64,000 nt of DNA from Annona cherimola (lineage: Eukaryota > Streptophyta > Magnoliopsida > Magnoliales > Annonaceae), in NCBI GenBank assembly GCA_030490835.1, contig CM059977.1:21991335-22055334 (forward strand). The letters run 5' to 3'. The translations under genes were made by a program, and so were the position numbers. The notes under the pieces were generated by a model that worked only from the letters and a program-made list of their open reading frames with translations, did no database searches and was not told the origin of the DNA. Positions within the stretch are counted from its first letter, which is position 1; every line of letters starts with the position of its first letter. Of this stretch, positions 22,973 to 35,200 are shown piece by piece.

Positions 22973-24130
22973 CTGGGTCATGGAGGTGCATACTTGAAGA
23001 TAGGTTGGGGATATGGTTGTTCTTCGCTGGATAGATGGACTGCAGAGGTGCTTGATGGTTGTCGTGAAACTAGGATGGTTGGATGGTTGTTGTATACAGG
23101 CCGGCCGGTCAGTCTAACTTCTAGGTTATTCCTGGTCCCTCGTTCTTTTTTTTCTTTTTTTTTGATATAGATTGTCTCTTGTTCTTAGTTGCATGTAAAA
23201 TCTTTCTTGGTTCATGTAGAGTCAGTAGTCAGTATCGTTTTCCTTTCTTTTTAGGCAGGGTAATCAGTTGATGTGCTGTAGTGACAGTTGCCTAACTAAT
23301 GGTCTCCCTCTCGGTTTGGTGTAACAAGGATGATGTTTCTCTCCGTGAATGTGGCAAATTTATTTCTTTCTTTTGGCCTTGGTAATGTATCAACTCAGAT
23401 GGCATTTAAGAATGGGGTGTCATCCTTTGTGGCCGAAAATTTATTTTTCTGAGTTTGGGTTTTGTTTTTAATATAAGTACGCAGGTTCTAATTAGATCTT
23501 CTTTGCTGTGAAACTTTGCTTTTTTTGAATTTATTTGTTATTTATCTTATTTTTAAAATGATATTTTAAAATCAATATATAAAAATCAAAATAAATATTA
23601 AATAAAAATTGTTAAATTTCATAGGAAGAAAGGTTAAGGCAGGATTTATATATTTATAAAAAAAAAATTTTAAAATTCGACTGCCCGATATAAGATAATC
23701 AGGTTTTAAGAATTTCCAATTAATTTTCGGGGTGAGCTGAGATACATAAAAATATATGCACCGTTTGGGAAGAGGGAAAAATTTGTAGGAAAGTTTTAAA
23801 AATTGAATGCCATGAGATACAACAGGGGAAATAATTAGGATCAAAGAGTTGTATGAAAAGAGATGTAAAAAAAAAGAAAAGAAATATAAAGATAATATTA
23901 GAAGAATAGGATTAGATGATTTTTTTTTTGAGAAGAAGGATTAGATGATTAGGTAGTTAAAATGTGAAATTATATTAATTTGCAAGATAAAATAGGAATG
24001 TGTGTGCGTGGATATATGCTCAATATATAGATTTGTTTTTTTTTTCTTTTGCCAAATGCCGAACTGAGACCCTTATAACACTTTGTCTTTGGTTAAAAAT
24101 GAGTTTACTTCTATGTAATAAAGTTAATAT
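22973..24130. other. Kinase 3' region and intergenic DNA
   Basis: The 3' UTR probably reaches about 23.4 kb. The remainder is AT-rich and has no gene; it includes a diverged MITE at about 23756-23990. Confidence 0.45.
23756..23990 (-). mobile_element. Diverged MITE related to the GTGTGTTTG family
   Basis: GCACCGTTTGGGAAGAGGG start, then family-like GATACAACAGGGGAAATAAT and GATGATTAGGTAGTTAAAAT. Ends are not clean. Confidence 0.4.
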
Positions 24131-24715
24131 AGAAGCAGTTTCATATAATTCTTTTAAATTTTAAAATTTTAAGATTTTGGTGTTTGACGAAAAATTAAAT
24201 TTATTTATTATATTTAACATCATTTGTTTAATTAGGAAATTGAGTTTTATTTAAATTAAATATGTTCATGTACCACATTTGCTAAAAAATAAGTATATTA
24301 TGTGTTGTAACAAAAAAAAAAGTATATTTACTAGTAAATTAAAAAAAAATACTTAGATCAATTCACATATACATTAGAATATAATAATACTTCATAAAAT
24401 TATTTATCTACATAATAGCAAATCGTTTAACTACACAGTATTGATTTTTAGATGGTTTAGATGTTGAAAATATTTTAAAAATAATATTTAGTATTAAATT
24501 ATTTTATTATGTTGATTTTACACGTTTATAGATGAGATCCTTACATAGTGGTATTAAGCAAGTGCAAAGATTTTTATAATAACATAAATAATGTTAAATA
24601 CAATAGATTAACAATTAAGATATTAAAATTAAAAAGTTACGTAGAAGAGAATAGATTGACAATTAAGATATTAAAAATTAAAAAAGTTACGTAGAAGAGA
24701 GGTTTTATATAAGCT
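24131..24715. mobile_element. Fold-back MITE, AGAAGC family
   Basis: Starts AGAAGCAGTTTCATATAATT; the end is the inverted ...GTAGAAGAGAGG...AAGCTTCC. Near the right end a unit of about 50 bp (ATTAAGATATTAAAA...GTTACGTAGAAGAGA) is duplicated in tandem. Confidence 0.6.
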
Positions 24716-25603
24716 TCCCGGTTAAAAGTGTATTTGGTGCGATGTAGACTTGCGTAAAAAGTAGATGATGTCCCCTTCACCCTTAGGTGTAACTAGCATC
24801 GTTGGTTCTCTCTTTGAATGTGGCAACTGCAGTGATAGGTATAGATTTTTCCTTCTGCCTTAGAAATGTATGAAATCAAATGGGGATGACTTGAGATGGC
24901 ATTTAATAATTTCCAATTCACGTTTTCTCAAAAAATAATAATAATAATTTCCAATTAGTTTTCTGGATGAGCTAAGATACATATAAATGTGCATTTAGAA
25001 AAGAAGATCTTATTAGGTTAAAAACTATTTTGCGGGATGACAGAGCTGCAGAAAAAGATATTAACTCTAGTCAGAAAGTTCATGAAGGCTGTTTGAAGTC
25101 ATTGTTGCCATGATCTTCACCAACTAGGCAACTACCTTCTCATAACGAATGATTAATGTCTGATTCACCGCTATCGGCCAGGGGTGATAAATAGGAGGTG
25201 GATTCGTAACAGGGGTGATAATATGATAACTCCTATTACAATAAAGCACGCTCATAACTCTACACTGGGAGAAATCTATGTAAAGGACTCAAGCAATTAA
25301 GAAAACATAAAAAATACCTCAACAATCGGAAGGATTCGAATGTGTAACCGAGGCATGGATGCCCTCACGCGTTAGTACTGTGCCAGAAATGCGGTGGCGA
25401 CAAAGCTGAAAATTGGGTGGAGTGCAACTCCGTAGAATTCATAATAGGTCTAGGGGGGCATAATTAATAGGGTTTGACATTCATTTCTTACGAGTGTGAA
25501 CTGTCCGAGCAAGCTCGGACAGCAGCTCAAGTTGAGCCGTAATTTATGAAGCTGGAAATGGAGGGAGTAAATACGCATTGAATACGCGTTGGATGGTGAA
25601 AAC
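24716..25603. other. Intergenic, no gene seen
   Basis: No ORF of interest. It holds a perfect short palindrome at 25501-25522, and 25596-25603 is the left target duplication of the hAT-type element. Confidence 0.4.
25501..25522. promoter_or_regulatory. Perfect inverted repeat with TGTC/GACA ends
   Basis: Two perfect 10-bp arms (CTGTCCGAGC / GCTCGGACAG) are separated by AA. TGTCCG and CGGACA hexamers face each other over 8 bp, a spacing known for auxin-response-factor dimers. No gene lies near, so function is speculative. Confidence 0.3.
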
Positions 25604-26169
25604 TAGGGGTGGGAATCGGGGCGGGTCGGGGCGGGTCAGGGTGTGCCCAACCCTGACCCTCCTTTTCAAAAATCTTGTTTGACCCTTATTTTATACCGGG
25701 TCGGGACAAGGTCGGTTTGACCCTTACTTTTTTCTACAAGGTCTCGGGACAAAATTCGGGTCGGTATCGGGTCAACGGGTCGGGTAAAAAATTGCGGGTC
25801 AAGTAAGAAATTGTTAAAAATTTATAAAACTATCAAGTATAAAGACAAATTTATATTAAATTTAACTACTATATGCTTGAATCTATTATTAATCAATCAA
25901 AGTAAATATAAATAATTAAATAAAACATGAATATTAGCATTAAACGTGGTTTTTCTTTTTAATGTAAAATATCAGAAAACGGGTCAGCAGGTTGACCCGC
26001 CTCGCCACCCTGTGAAAATTCGAATTTTGCCCCGACCCGCATTTCTTTGAAAACCCGAAAATCCCGACCCGCCCCGCCCCACCGGGTACACACCCCTGAC
26101 CCGCCCCGGTATTAAAACAGGGTCGGGCGGGGCGGGTCACGGGTCGACCCGCCCCGATTCCCACCCCTA
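25604..26169. mobile_element. Non-autonomous hAT-type element (566 bp)
   Basis: Ends TAGGGGTGGGAATCGGGGCG and the exact complement ...CCCCGATTCCCACCCCTA. An 8-bp direct duplication, GTGAAAAC, flanks it on both sides (25596-25603, 26170-26177), which is diagnostic of hAT transposition. The interior has degenerate GGGTCGGG/ACCCG arrays at both ends and AT-rich DNA between; there is no transposase. Confidence 0.9.
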
Positions 26170-26192
26170 GTGAAAACGTTGAGTACCCGTAC

Positions 26193-26795
26193 GTATGCAC
26201 CGGGTGTATGTGACCCTTTTTCATTGTTTTTTAAAATTTTTTCCATAAGATTATTAATACGAGTGTATTTAACATGCATATTAATTTTTTACTATTTTTG
26301 AAAACTTAAAAAAAAAAAATTTAGATTTTTAAAAATTAACAACATTTTTAGGTTATGTTAGTTGGTGTGTATGGGAAATGTGGGATGTAATGGATTCCCA
26401 TGCTCGATTAATAATTATATTTTTACCTTTTTACCCCTACATTTTAATTATTTTTAATCATTTCTTTTTCCAAGTAAACTTCAACTACCCTATTTATTTC
26501 GTTTTTACCTCTATTATTTCACATCAATCACATAATTTTTAAAATATTTTATTTCCTACTTTCCACAAATCCTATATTTTCCACGACTTTTATATTATTA
26601 AACAAGTCTTTAGTAATTTATTTTTAAAATTTTCAAAAAAATTTAAAAATATTTAATAATGGTAAAATTGATACACATGTTAAATAAACTTAGATTAATA
26701 GTTGTGTAAAAAAAATTCAAAACAAATTTAAAAAACGGGTGTATGCACTTGGGCACATTAAGGTTTAATGAACCCGGGTGCATATGACCAGGTCT
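26193..26795. mobile_element. GTGCACC-type MITE with a nested insertion
   Basis: The left GTATGCACCGGGTGTATGTG and the inverted right GGGTGCATATGACC enclose a body that matches the copy at 48541-48775 (ATTGATACACATGTTAAATA, AACTTAGATTAATAGTTGTG). The body is split by the MITE at 26350-26620. Confidence 0.65.
26350..26620 (+). mobile_element. MITE related to GTGTGTTTG family, nested
   Basis: Starts GGTTATGTTAGTTGGTGTG, with the family core (TAATCATTTCTTTTTCC, TTTTTACCTCTATTATTTCA) and end AAACAAGTC. It is inserted into the GTGCACC-type MITE. Confidence 0.55.
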
Positions 26796-27299
26796 CCAAA
26801 ACAATAGGCAATGACATAACGAGAAAATCCATGTAATTACAATATAATTTTTGTTTATCTAACATTTTAGATAATATATAATATATTACAAGAGAGACAT
26901 GCTTACATTGAGACCCTGTAACCCTATCCAATTTTTTCCCATGGTTAGGATTGATGATAAATTCACTGAGCAAGTTTCATCAAAGATGTGCAAGGCCATA
27001 TGCGTTTATGTGTAAATTATAAAAAATGTTTAAATTTTTCCTATAAATATTTTTTTATCCATCCATTTGCTTATAATATCTTTTGATTTTTCTTTCTTAT
27101 AGTTTAATTATGCCTAGGTAATATTTTTGTTATTTTCTTAATTAACTACAACCAACATTATGAGCTAGTGACAAATGTCCTCTAATAGGATTTGAATCAC
27201 AGATCTCTAGTATACTTACAAATGCTCCTTAAAAAAATTTGAATCCTAGACCTCTGGCACATATATCAAGAGTGTCAATCAACTATGCTATGCCCATGG
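26796..27299. other. Intergenic, possible old SINE
   Basis: No gene. On the - strand about 27300-27170 reads GGGCATAGCATAGTTGATTG...GTCTAGGATTCAAATTT, with box-A-like and box-B-like sequences, and a second box-B-like copy; this may be a decayed dimeric tRNA-derived SINE. Ends were not found. Confidence 0.35.
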
Positions 27300-27560
27300 T
27301 CATATTCATATAAATATTAAAATTTTAACAATACTTCGTAAAATCATTTATCCATATGACAATGATATTTAAATGTTTTAAATATTAAAAATATAATTTA
27401 AAAATTAATATTTAATATTAAATTATTTATTACATTGATTTTACACATTTATAAACAAGATCCATACACTATGATGCTATATAAATGATAGAGTTTTCAC
27501 AACAATATAAATTTTTATTATACTCATGAAAATATAATTTAATTAATGCTAAATACTACT
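27300..27560. mobile_element. Partial fold-back MITE, AGAAGC family
   Basis: Matches one half of the family (AAATCATTTATCCATATGAC, TTACATTGATTTTACACATT). Lacks terminal repeats. Confidence 0.5.
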
Positions 27561-27680
27561 ATTAATCATAAATATAGGTAAAAATGAGTAAAAATGAATA
27601 AGGTTATATTAAAGTGGGTTCCATTAAAGCTATGCTCAGCATAACATGTATTAATATATAGGCTACGCTTCTATATAACT

Positions 27681-28136
27681 AAAAGCAGAGCCATATAATC
27701 CCTTTAAAATTAAGATTTTAATTTTTGATAAAAAATTTAATTTATTCATTGTATCTTGCATCATTTATTTATACAAGAGACATAGTTTCATCCCAATTAA
27801 ATATATTTATGGGCCAAATTGTTGAAATATATACATTCTTGTGTAAATTTTAAAGTAGTATTTTTGACATTTAAACGGTCCAAAATATCATTTCTGTGTG
27901 AGTAAATGATTCCATAGAGTGTTATTACATTTTAATATATGTGCAAATAAATTTTAGCATTTTTCATAATTTACATATGAATATACGTTTTTAATAAATG
28001 TGGCTCATAAATATACTTGATCGATATGTAATTTAGTCTTTTAGATAAACAAATGATGTTAAATACATTAAATGAATTTAATTTTTCATGAATGATAAAA
28101 ATCTTAAATTCTAAAATGGTTACATAGCTCTGCTAT
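27681..28136. mobile_element. Fold-back MITE, AGAAGC/AGCAGAGC family
   Basis: Left AAAAGCAGAGCCATATAAT and the inverted right ...ACATAGCTCTGCTATATG. The two halves are inverted copies about a central loop near 27900. Confidence 0.7.
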
Positions 28137-29215
28137 ATGTATTAAAATGATTTCGATAATATATGAACTGAATTTAATTAGTTCTTTCATGATAGAAGAA
28201 AAAGCAGCAGTAAATTTGGATTCGACCTGCATTTAATGATTTCAATCCAACCAATGACATACATCTTTCCTAACTAATATGATAACATCGACAATTCGAC
28301 ATCACATAGTGCAAAGTGTATGACTTGTGCTAAAAATAGAAAGGGAGGAACTAACTAAAATGGTTGCCTCGTAACTTTCGCAAGTAGAATAGCCCCTCGA
28401 CTACAACGTTTTTTTGCAACATATCAAGTCGTCAAAATTAGAGGGCATTCGGGAATTGATAATGGGCGGAAATGAGATAAATTTGCAAAAGTAACATATT
28501 GATGCGATAATGATAAAGATAAAGATAATGAGAAAAAGATATAAAAATGATAAAAAGAAAAAACGAAAGAAATAGAATAATTAACTAATCAAGATATTAA
28601 ATCATAATAAAATGATCATAAAAAAATTCTATGGGGGGTTTGCTAATTTGATTATTAAGCGGCATTTTGGTATTTCTTTTAAAAATTACAGCCAATGCTC
28701 AGAAAAAAAACATATGCATTCCTACAAGTCAAAGTCTTGAGCGAAAATCACATAATTGAAGAACTGGCGAAAAGTGTATGAAAAAGGCCCTTCAATTCCA
28801 GATAAAAAGGTGGAACGAGATGCGGGAGCTGTCGACAACGAACCGAACGGTATTTGCTACGCAACGAACCGGGGGCGCCTCCTCCTCCCCTACCTGAGTC
28901 CGCAGGGAAAGAAGGGGGAAAAAAAACAAACGCCAGACCAGAAAACACCCTTCTCATTCCCAGCACACTTTTGGATCCTTCTTCATTCTCCTGAGCGAGA
29001 TGGCGGAAATCCCCACCTTCCTTCCCCCGCGGTCCTTCGCGACTCATACGTGTCCGTACATTGCCATCCCACTGTGTCCGTAGGAGGTTGAAGAACACAG
29101 CAGGCGGCCTTCCTTCTGCTACTGCTCCTGCTACCCCTGCTCGTAAAGAAAGGCACTCGGAGAACCGAGGAGGGATGCGAATTTCTGAGCGGAGCGTCCG
29201 GACCGTCGATCACGG
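28137..29215. other. Intergenic DNA and promoter/5' UTR of the esterase gene
   Basis: A diverged GTGTGTTTG-family MITE (GGGCATTCGGGAATTG...GCGGCATTTTGG) occupies about 28435-28690, - orientation. From 28750 GC rises, consistent with promoter and 5' UTR. Overlapping ORFs at 28748-29098 lack family features. Confidence 0.45.
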
Positions 29216-32200
29216 ATGTTTCGACGTCTCAGATTCTTCGTCGGCCTGAACACTAGGACCGGATCCACCAAGCGGCTCCTTCATGCAGGGCCAGAGCGGC
29301 CGATCCAGCAGGCCCAGTTGGAGCCTGCGGCCAGGATGCTGGAGACTCTTGAGGAGATCTCTGTCTACGTCCACCGGTTCCACAACCTCGATCTCTTCCA
29401 GCAGGGGTGCAGTTGACCTTCTCTTTTAGTTCCAATGATTCCTTTCTATATTTCTTTCCTTTAGTTCCCTTGTTTTTAACAGCCCATGAGGACAGGCGTC
29501 GAAAAAAGCAAGAAGTTTTGTTGCTTTTTTCTCGCATTGGGTAATGAATGTGCATTTTTCCTGTTGCAGTTGCTAATCGACGGCAGGCTGACTCCCAATT
29601 TGCTTAATTTGTCCTTTATCGCAATATTAATTGCTAATTTAGCCGGTAGGCTGTCTAAAGTTGCTGTTTTTGTTGCAGTTGAACTGTTAATTTTAGTTCA
29701 TGATGGCAATTTGAATTTGTTGCACTGGCATTGGCCTGTTAGTCATAGTGCACCGGCCTGCAACGTGTTGGTCCATGGATTGGGAGAATGTTGTGAAATT
29801 TCATGATATAGTTTTTACTATTCTTACTGAATTGAGCATTAATCTCAGCATTTGAGGGTTGTGTTTCTTATCTTGTTTGAAGGAGCTGGTTTCTTCTTTT
29901 ATAATCTGTATGGTTGAATGACTTTTCCTCTTCTTGTGTTTCTGAAGATGGTATCAGATACGAATCACTATGAGACTGGAAGATGGAAAACGAGGACTGC
30001 CTTCAAGAGTTGTGCAGTATGAAGGTATGTCTAAAGCAGAATTTTCTTGGCCTGTAGCTCCTTGGCGATTCAAAACTTTGACTGTATCACCTTCCTAAGA
30101 AATAATTCCTAAGAAATAAGAGGAGAAAGAAATGTTTAAAAGAGGAGGAGGAAAGAAGAAGAAGTCAAAATTTCCCCTTCTTGTGCTTCTGAAGATGGTA
30201 TCCTTTACAAATCATTACGAGATTTGAAGATGAATGAAATACATGGCATGGGAATTATAAACGAATAGAGTGCACCAGTACATGCATGGAACAACAGTAC
30301 ATGCATGGGACCTTCATATTTGGACTTCGCAATTAATGAAATTAAGTAATTTCCAGTAAATGAATGAGACAGGAGGTGCAAAGATGTGATTTTTTATGCT
30401 CCTCCAGTAACTGAATGAGAAACATGATGGAACGGACTACATTGCTATATGGTTAATAATGATGTAGATGTGGACATGAGCACCTGATCCATGCTTGCTA
30501 TTCGCCATGCAATTTGCTCAAGAAGGCAGTTTCAATAAGCCACAGATTAGAGCATTATATGTTGTGAATGTCTAGATTAAAATTTGATTGCTCAAGAAGG
30601 CAGTTTCAATAAGCCACAGATTAGAGCATTATATGTTGTGAATGTCTAGATTAAAATTTGATTTCTATATCTTAATTTTCTGGTTTTTCTCTGTCTCTGG
30701 TTGTACTGTTTTGTGGCTGATGGTTAAAATTTCTCAGCTCAAGTGATCCTTTCAATCAATAGTTCCATATTTTCCCTTCTAATCCAGGCCATTCGTCTGA
30801 GTTGTTTGTCTTACACAGAACCTATTCCACTAATGTTTATGTAATGTGCTTTTTGTCCTCTGCCTTGGGTTTTATTGACCCTGGCCCTGATTAATGGTCC
30901 TCAAGATGGTCACCGTGGTTGCCAATTTCTCTGGCTTGCATTTTTTCTATGCATTTCCCCTGCCAATGCTTTTTGTGAGATGACTGAGCATTGACATTAC
31001 GCCTTCCTAGGTAACCAACAATCCTCAATGTCAACAATTTACATTGAAGTGCTCTCCATATGTCTTGTTTGTTTCAAAATTTTTTATGGCTGCCTCAAGA
31101 AACTTGGTCATGACAAGTTTGTACGTTTTGCTTCACCTTGCGCTCATGCAAAGTTGTTTTTTGGATCCTGAAAATTTTATTTATATATATATATATATAT
31201 TTCTTCTTCTGAAACTACAATCAATTAGCCCACAAAGAAGAAAAACTTTTTCATCTATGTCAACAATCTCTGTTTTGAACTTATTTTTGACAATGTTTAT
31301 TTTATTGGGTTTCACTGAGCCTACAACGATTTTTATGTTTTGCTTTTCTGATAAGCATTTTGAGCCAAAAAGATTTATGACAATTAGAGGAATGGTGCAG
31401 CTCCTGACTTGGGACCTAGTGATGTAATGGGGGTCTGGAAGATTGATGATATGGGCCAAAGTTTTTCTACTCAGCCTTTCAGGATCAAATATGCAAGGCA
31501 GGATGTTCTATTATCTGTGATGATCTCATTTAATCTTGCTTTTCGACCGCACGAGGTAGGCCCTCAAACACCATTATTTGCAGTTTAGTTTATCTTCTTT
31601 GTAGATTTTTGATTTGCAATGTAGGCATGATTGTGTGCATGAACTTCTCAAATACCTGGTATTTCCTCAAGTATATTTTTCTGGTATTTTCTATTGATGC
31701 ACACTTAATTTGCCAGTGCCCACCAACATCTGCAGTGATATTGAAATTTGAACTCTTGTATGCTCCAATTTTAGAGAATGGGTAAGCTCCATTCTTCTTT
31801 TCTTTCCCTTTAATTTTTTTTTCTACTTCTGCATTTTTGGAAAATTATCCAGTAGAAGTGTGGAACCATTTCTATTGTAATAGAACTGAAATGGCTGTTG
31901 GTGTCCACACTATAATTTGTTGACTGACTCCATGAAAACCATAGACGGTGATCTGCCTTTAGATTCAGCTTAGAAAACCAGTCTGCTCAAGTCGCTATAG
32001 GACAGGGCGCAAGCTGAGATTGGATTCCCACAATTTAAGTTTTGCAATGGTTGTGATTTCTGTTGTATGCTTTCATTTGGGGCTGGTTGCTGATATATGC
32101 ACTATTTTGTGTATTCAGAACTCTATGCTTCCTCTACAGAAATCAAGGCATTGACATTGAATCTTATATTATGAGATTTGGCAACCTTCAATTTCTGGCC

Positions 32201-35200
32201 AGTCTGATGTTTATGTTACTATGGCTGATTGATTTTGTGAACAAGGACATAATGATCAAAAAACAACACGAGGCAGTTTATTTCCTAACTTTCTGTGAAG
32301 AGCTTCAGTAGACAACTGTTTATATGTAACTTTCAGAATTAGGTTTTTGCAGGTTGATTACCTGAAGTATGGTTCTAAATTTCCTTTTGCAGGTGCGAAT
32401 TTCAAGAATCATTTGATACATATCCCGCTTCAGTCCATGAATTTAGGATTCCTCCTAAAGCTCTTTTGGGTCTTCATTCATACTGTCCTGTCTATTTTGA
32501 TGCTTTCCATGCAGTCCTTGTGGATCTTAGCATCCACAGTGTACTTATGAAGTCTAATATGCATATGCCTTTAGAGAAGGTACCCAGGTTTGTGATCCTT
32601 CCTAGTTTTCAAAAAGATGTTTAGCTTCTGAAGCACAGTCTGCAATTTTATTGTTTGTTGCTTGCCATGTGTTTGTATCCGTGTATAACATGTTCACAAA
32701 TTCTGAAAGGAAAAGGAAAAAATTTATGGAAAGATTGATTTTTGTGCTAGAATTCCAGTAGAAAGTAAGAAAGGGAGGAGAGGAGAGGAAGAAGGGAGGT
32801 GGGGGTGGAGGAGGGGGGTTGGGAGCCTTGATGCAACGAGTAAGAGTTGTGCCATGTGAGCTAGAGGTCTGGATACTAATTGTGGAAACAACCTCTTGCT
32901 TTGGAAGGTATGGTTGTGTATTATCGACCCAAAGTGGTCCTTTGCTTCCTTGGTTCCCACACAAAGTGGGAGCTTAATGCACCAGGCGGCTCTTTTTATT
33001 TAAGGAAACCAGAGTATTGAGGTTATAAATAGTTTTCAAGTAGGACATGAAGAGCAAGGGTAAAATCATAAAAGTGAATTATTGAGGGTATATCGCACCA
33101 AGATTTCTTTGTGTTTATGTCAAGGTTGATGTGTTACTCCAAACCGAAAAAGGTAATAAAAATATCTTATTTTAGTATCTCTTGTCATATGACATGTACA
33201 GGGCTTTGTAGAGAAGAAGGGTATAATATTTTTGGTTATTCTTTGGATGGGTCATAACTTTCTTAAATGGATTTGCAGGTTTAATCTTGAGCCTGCTTAG
33301 AGCTAACTTAATGGGTGATACTCTTGCCATTTGACATCTGCTTCATTAAATGTCTCTAAAGTTGTCCATGAAAAAAGTGACAAAAACACACAATGGTTTT
33401 TGTAATCTTCCCTAAACACTCAATTTAGATGGAACCAAAACTATCAAATTGCTCAAAGGAGCAATCAAAAAACTCAAATGTGGATCTGAACAAGATCACT
33501 GGAAAAGTCCTGGATGCAGCTAGGCTTCAATGCTATTCTCTAGCAATATTAATTGGATTGCTGTGCAATTAAGCGTTTGTGGTCTTCGACGGTCATGGTA
33601 ATCATCATGGACGTCCACACTGATCATCACCATCAATGCTGCGAATGAGATGTGATGCACGTCATACTCTACCCTGGAAGTATTCCATAGGAGATTAGGA
33701 AACATTTAATAGTTATTTATTGGGAAGAGTTTCTAGGTCATGGCCTTTGACTTGCCATTCAGAATTCTGAGAATTTTGGCTAAAATATGATGTGACAAAT
33801 GGTTTGAATGGTGAGCTGGCCCAATGATCCCTTTTTCTTTGGTTTAGAATGTATTGAAATCAAAGCAAAAGAGCGATGGATAAATCTGTTACTATATATG
33901 TATATGTATGAGGTTCTCCTCAGTAACAATAATGCCAAGATGATTTGCATTTTTCTTCAATATATTAGGTGAAATGGAGGAGATAATTGTTGTACAATCA
34001 TCAAGGTTCTCCCAAAATGATGCGTATGTAAGGTTTATGTTATGGACGGGTTATGTTAACACTATGAAATGAAAAATTAAGTACTTTCTACGTCTTTTGA
34101 TAGATTGGAATTGTAAGCATAACTGCTCTAAGGGTGGGATACCAGAATCAAGCAATTGTATTTGAAACGTTTCTGCTATGAATTCCTGCATATCCATAAG
34201 CACATTATTTATAGTAACAGAGAATATCATCAATGATTAGTGCAAAGCTTCTGCTGTATAATCTTTTTCTCCATAAAAACATTATGAATTCACAAATGAT
34301 TTAGAGGAAATATTTGATCAAACTTTTCTGCAGATACATTCTGTTTGGTCCTGCTGTAATATCTTTGCAAAATATGCTCCAACTGTCTGACATAATCCAT
34401 CATCCAATACTCCAACATATTCTAGGAACTTGTGTGGCCCAGCTCATGGAAAATACTCGAAAGATTTTTGTGCTTTTTTGTACAAGCCATTAAACAAGTT
34501 TCACTTAAATATCTGTACATTTGCAGTATTGCCCAAATTTGAATTAGGGGTTTTGGATGATATGGCAACTTGAGTGTGATAATCAAAGTTTTACCTTTTG
34601 CATAATCTTATATATTTAGTTTTCACTCTCTTTTAAAAAATCTGGGTCCACAAGGGTTTCTTATTGTGTTGACTGTTGCAATTGTGGGTAAATGATTGAT
34701 TATATTACGAAGCATTCCTATGTAAATGTTAATGCTATCCATGTATTTATATAAAGCACACAAATGTAAATATGCATGAACTGTCAACTAGTTCCTACCA
34801 TTTAATTTATTCTACAACCACTCTAATTGTTTGGTGTGTTGGGTTATTTCAGTGATTCTGGCACTGCTGAAGATGTTTCACATGGTCGCCTTGAAGGGGA
34901 CAATCATGTAGGTTGCTATCTTGCTTTGATATATTTTTCATGTCAGCAGACTAGTTTTATAGCTCAGTGCTTGAGCTTGTATCTGAAGCTGTTTGTTTAT
35001 TTAAGATGTAGATGCTTTCTTAGTATTTCATGTTAGCAAAATTTGAGCCAATGTTCATAATGTATGGACACTATGTTGTTTTCATAAGACATGACTACAC
35101 ATTTTGTGCCTGAGCCAGTCGCAGAACTACTTGTCAATTTGAAAATAGTAGTACTTTAGCTTTATTTTCCTTTGTGCAATGGGTGCAAATGTTTGGCTTC

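Noticed and set aside
28748..29098. Overlapping ORFs of 111 and 116 codons on opposite strands
   Set aside because: They lie in the GC-rich promoter/5' UTR of the esterase gene, mirror each other and show only biased composition.
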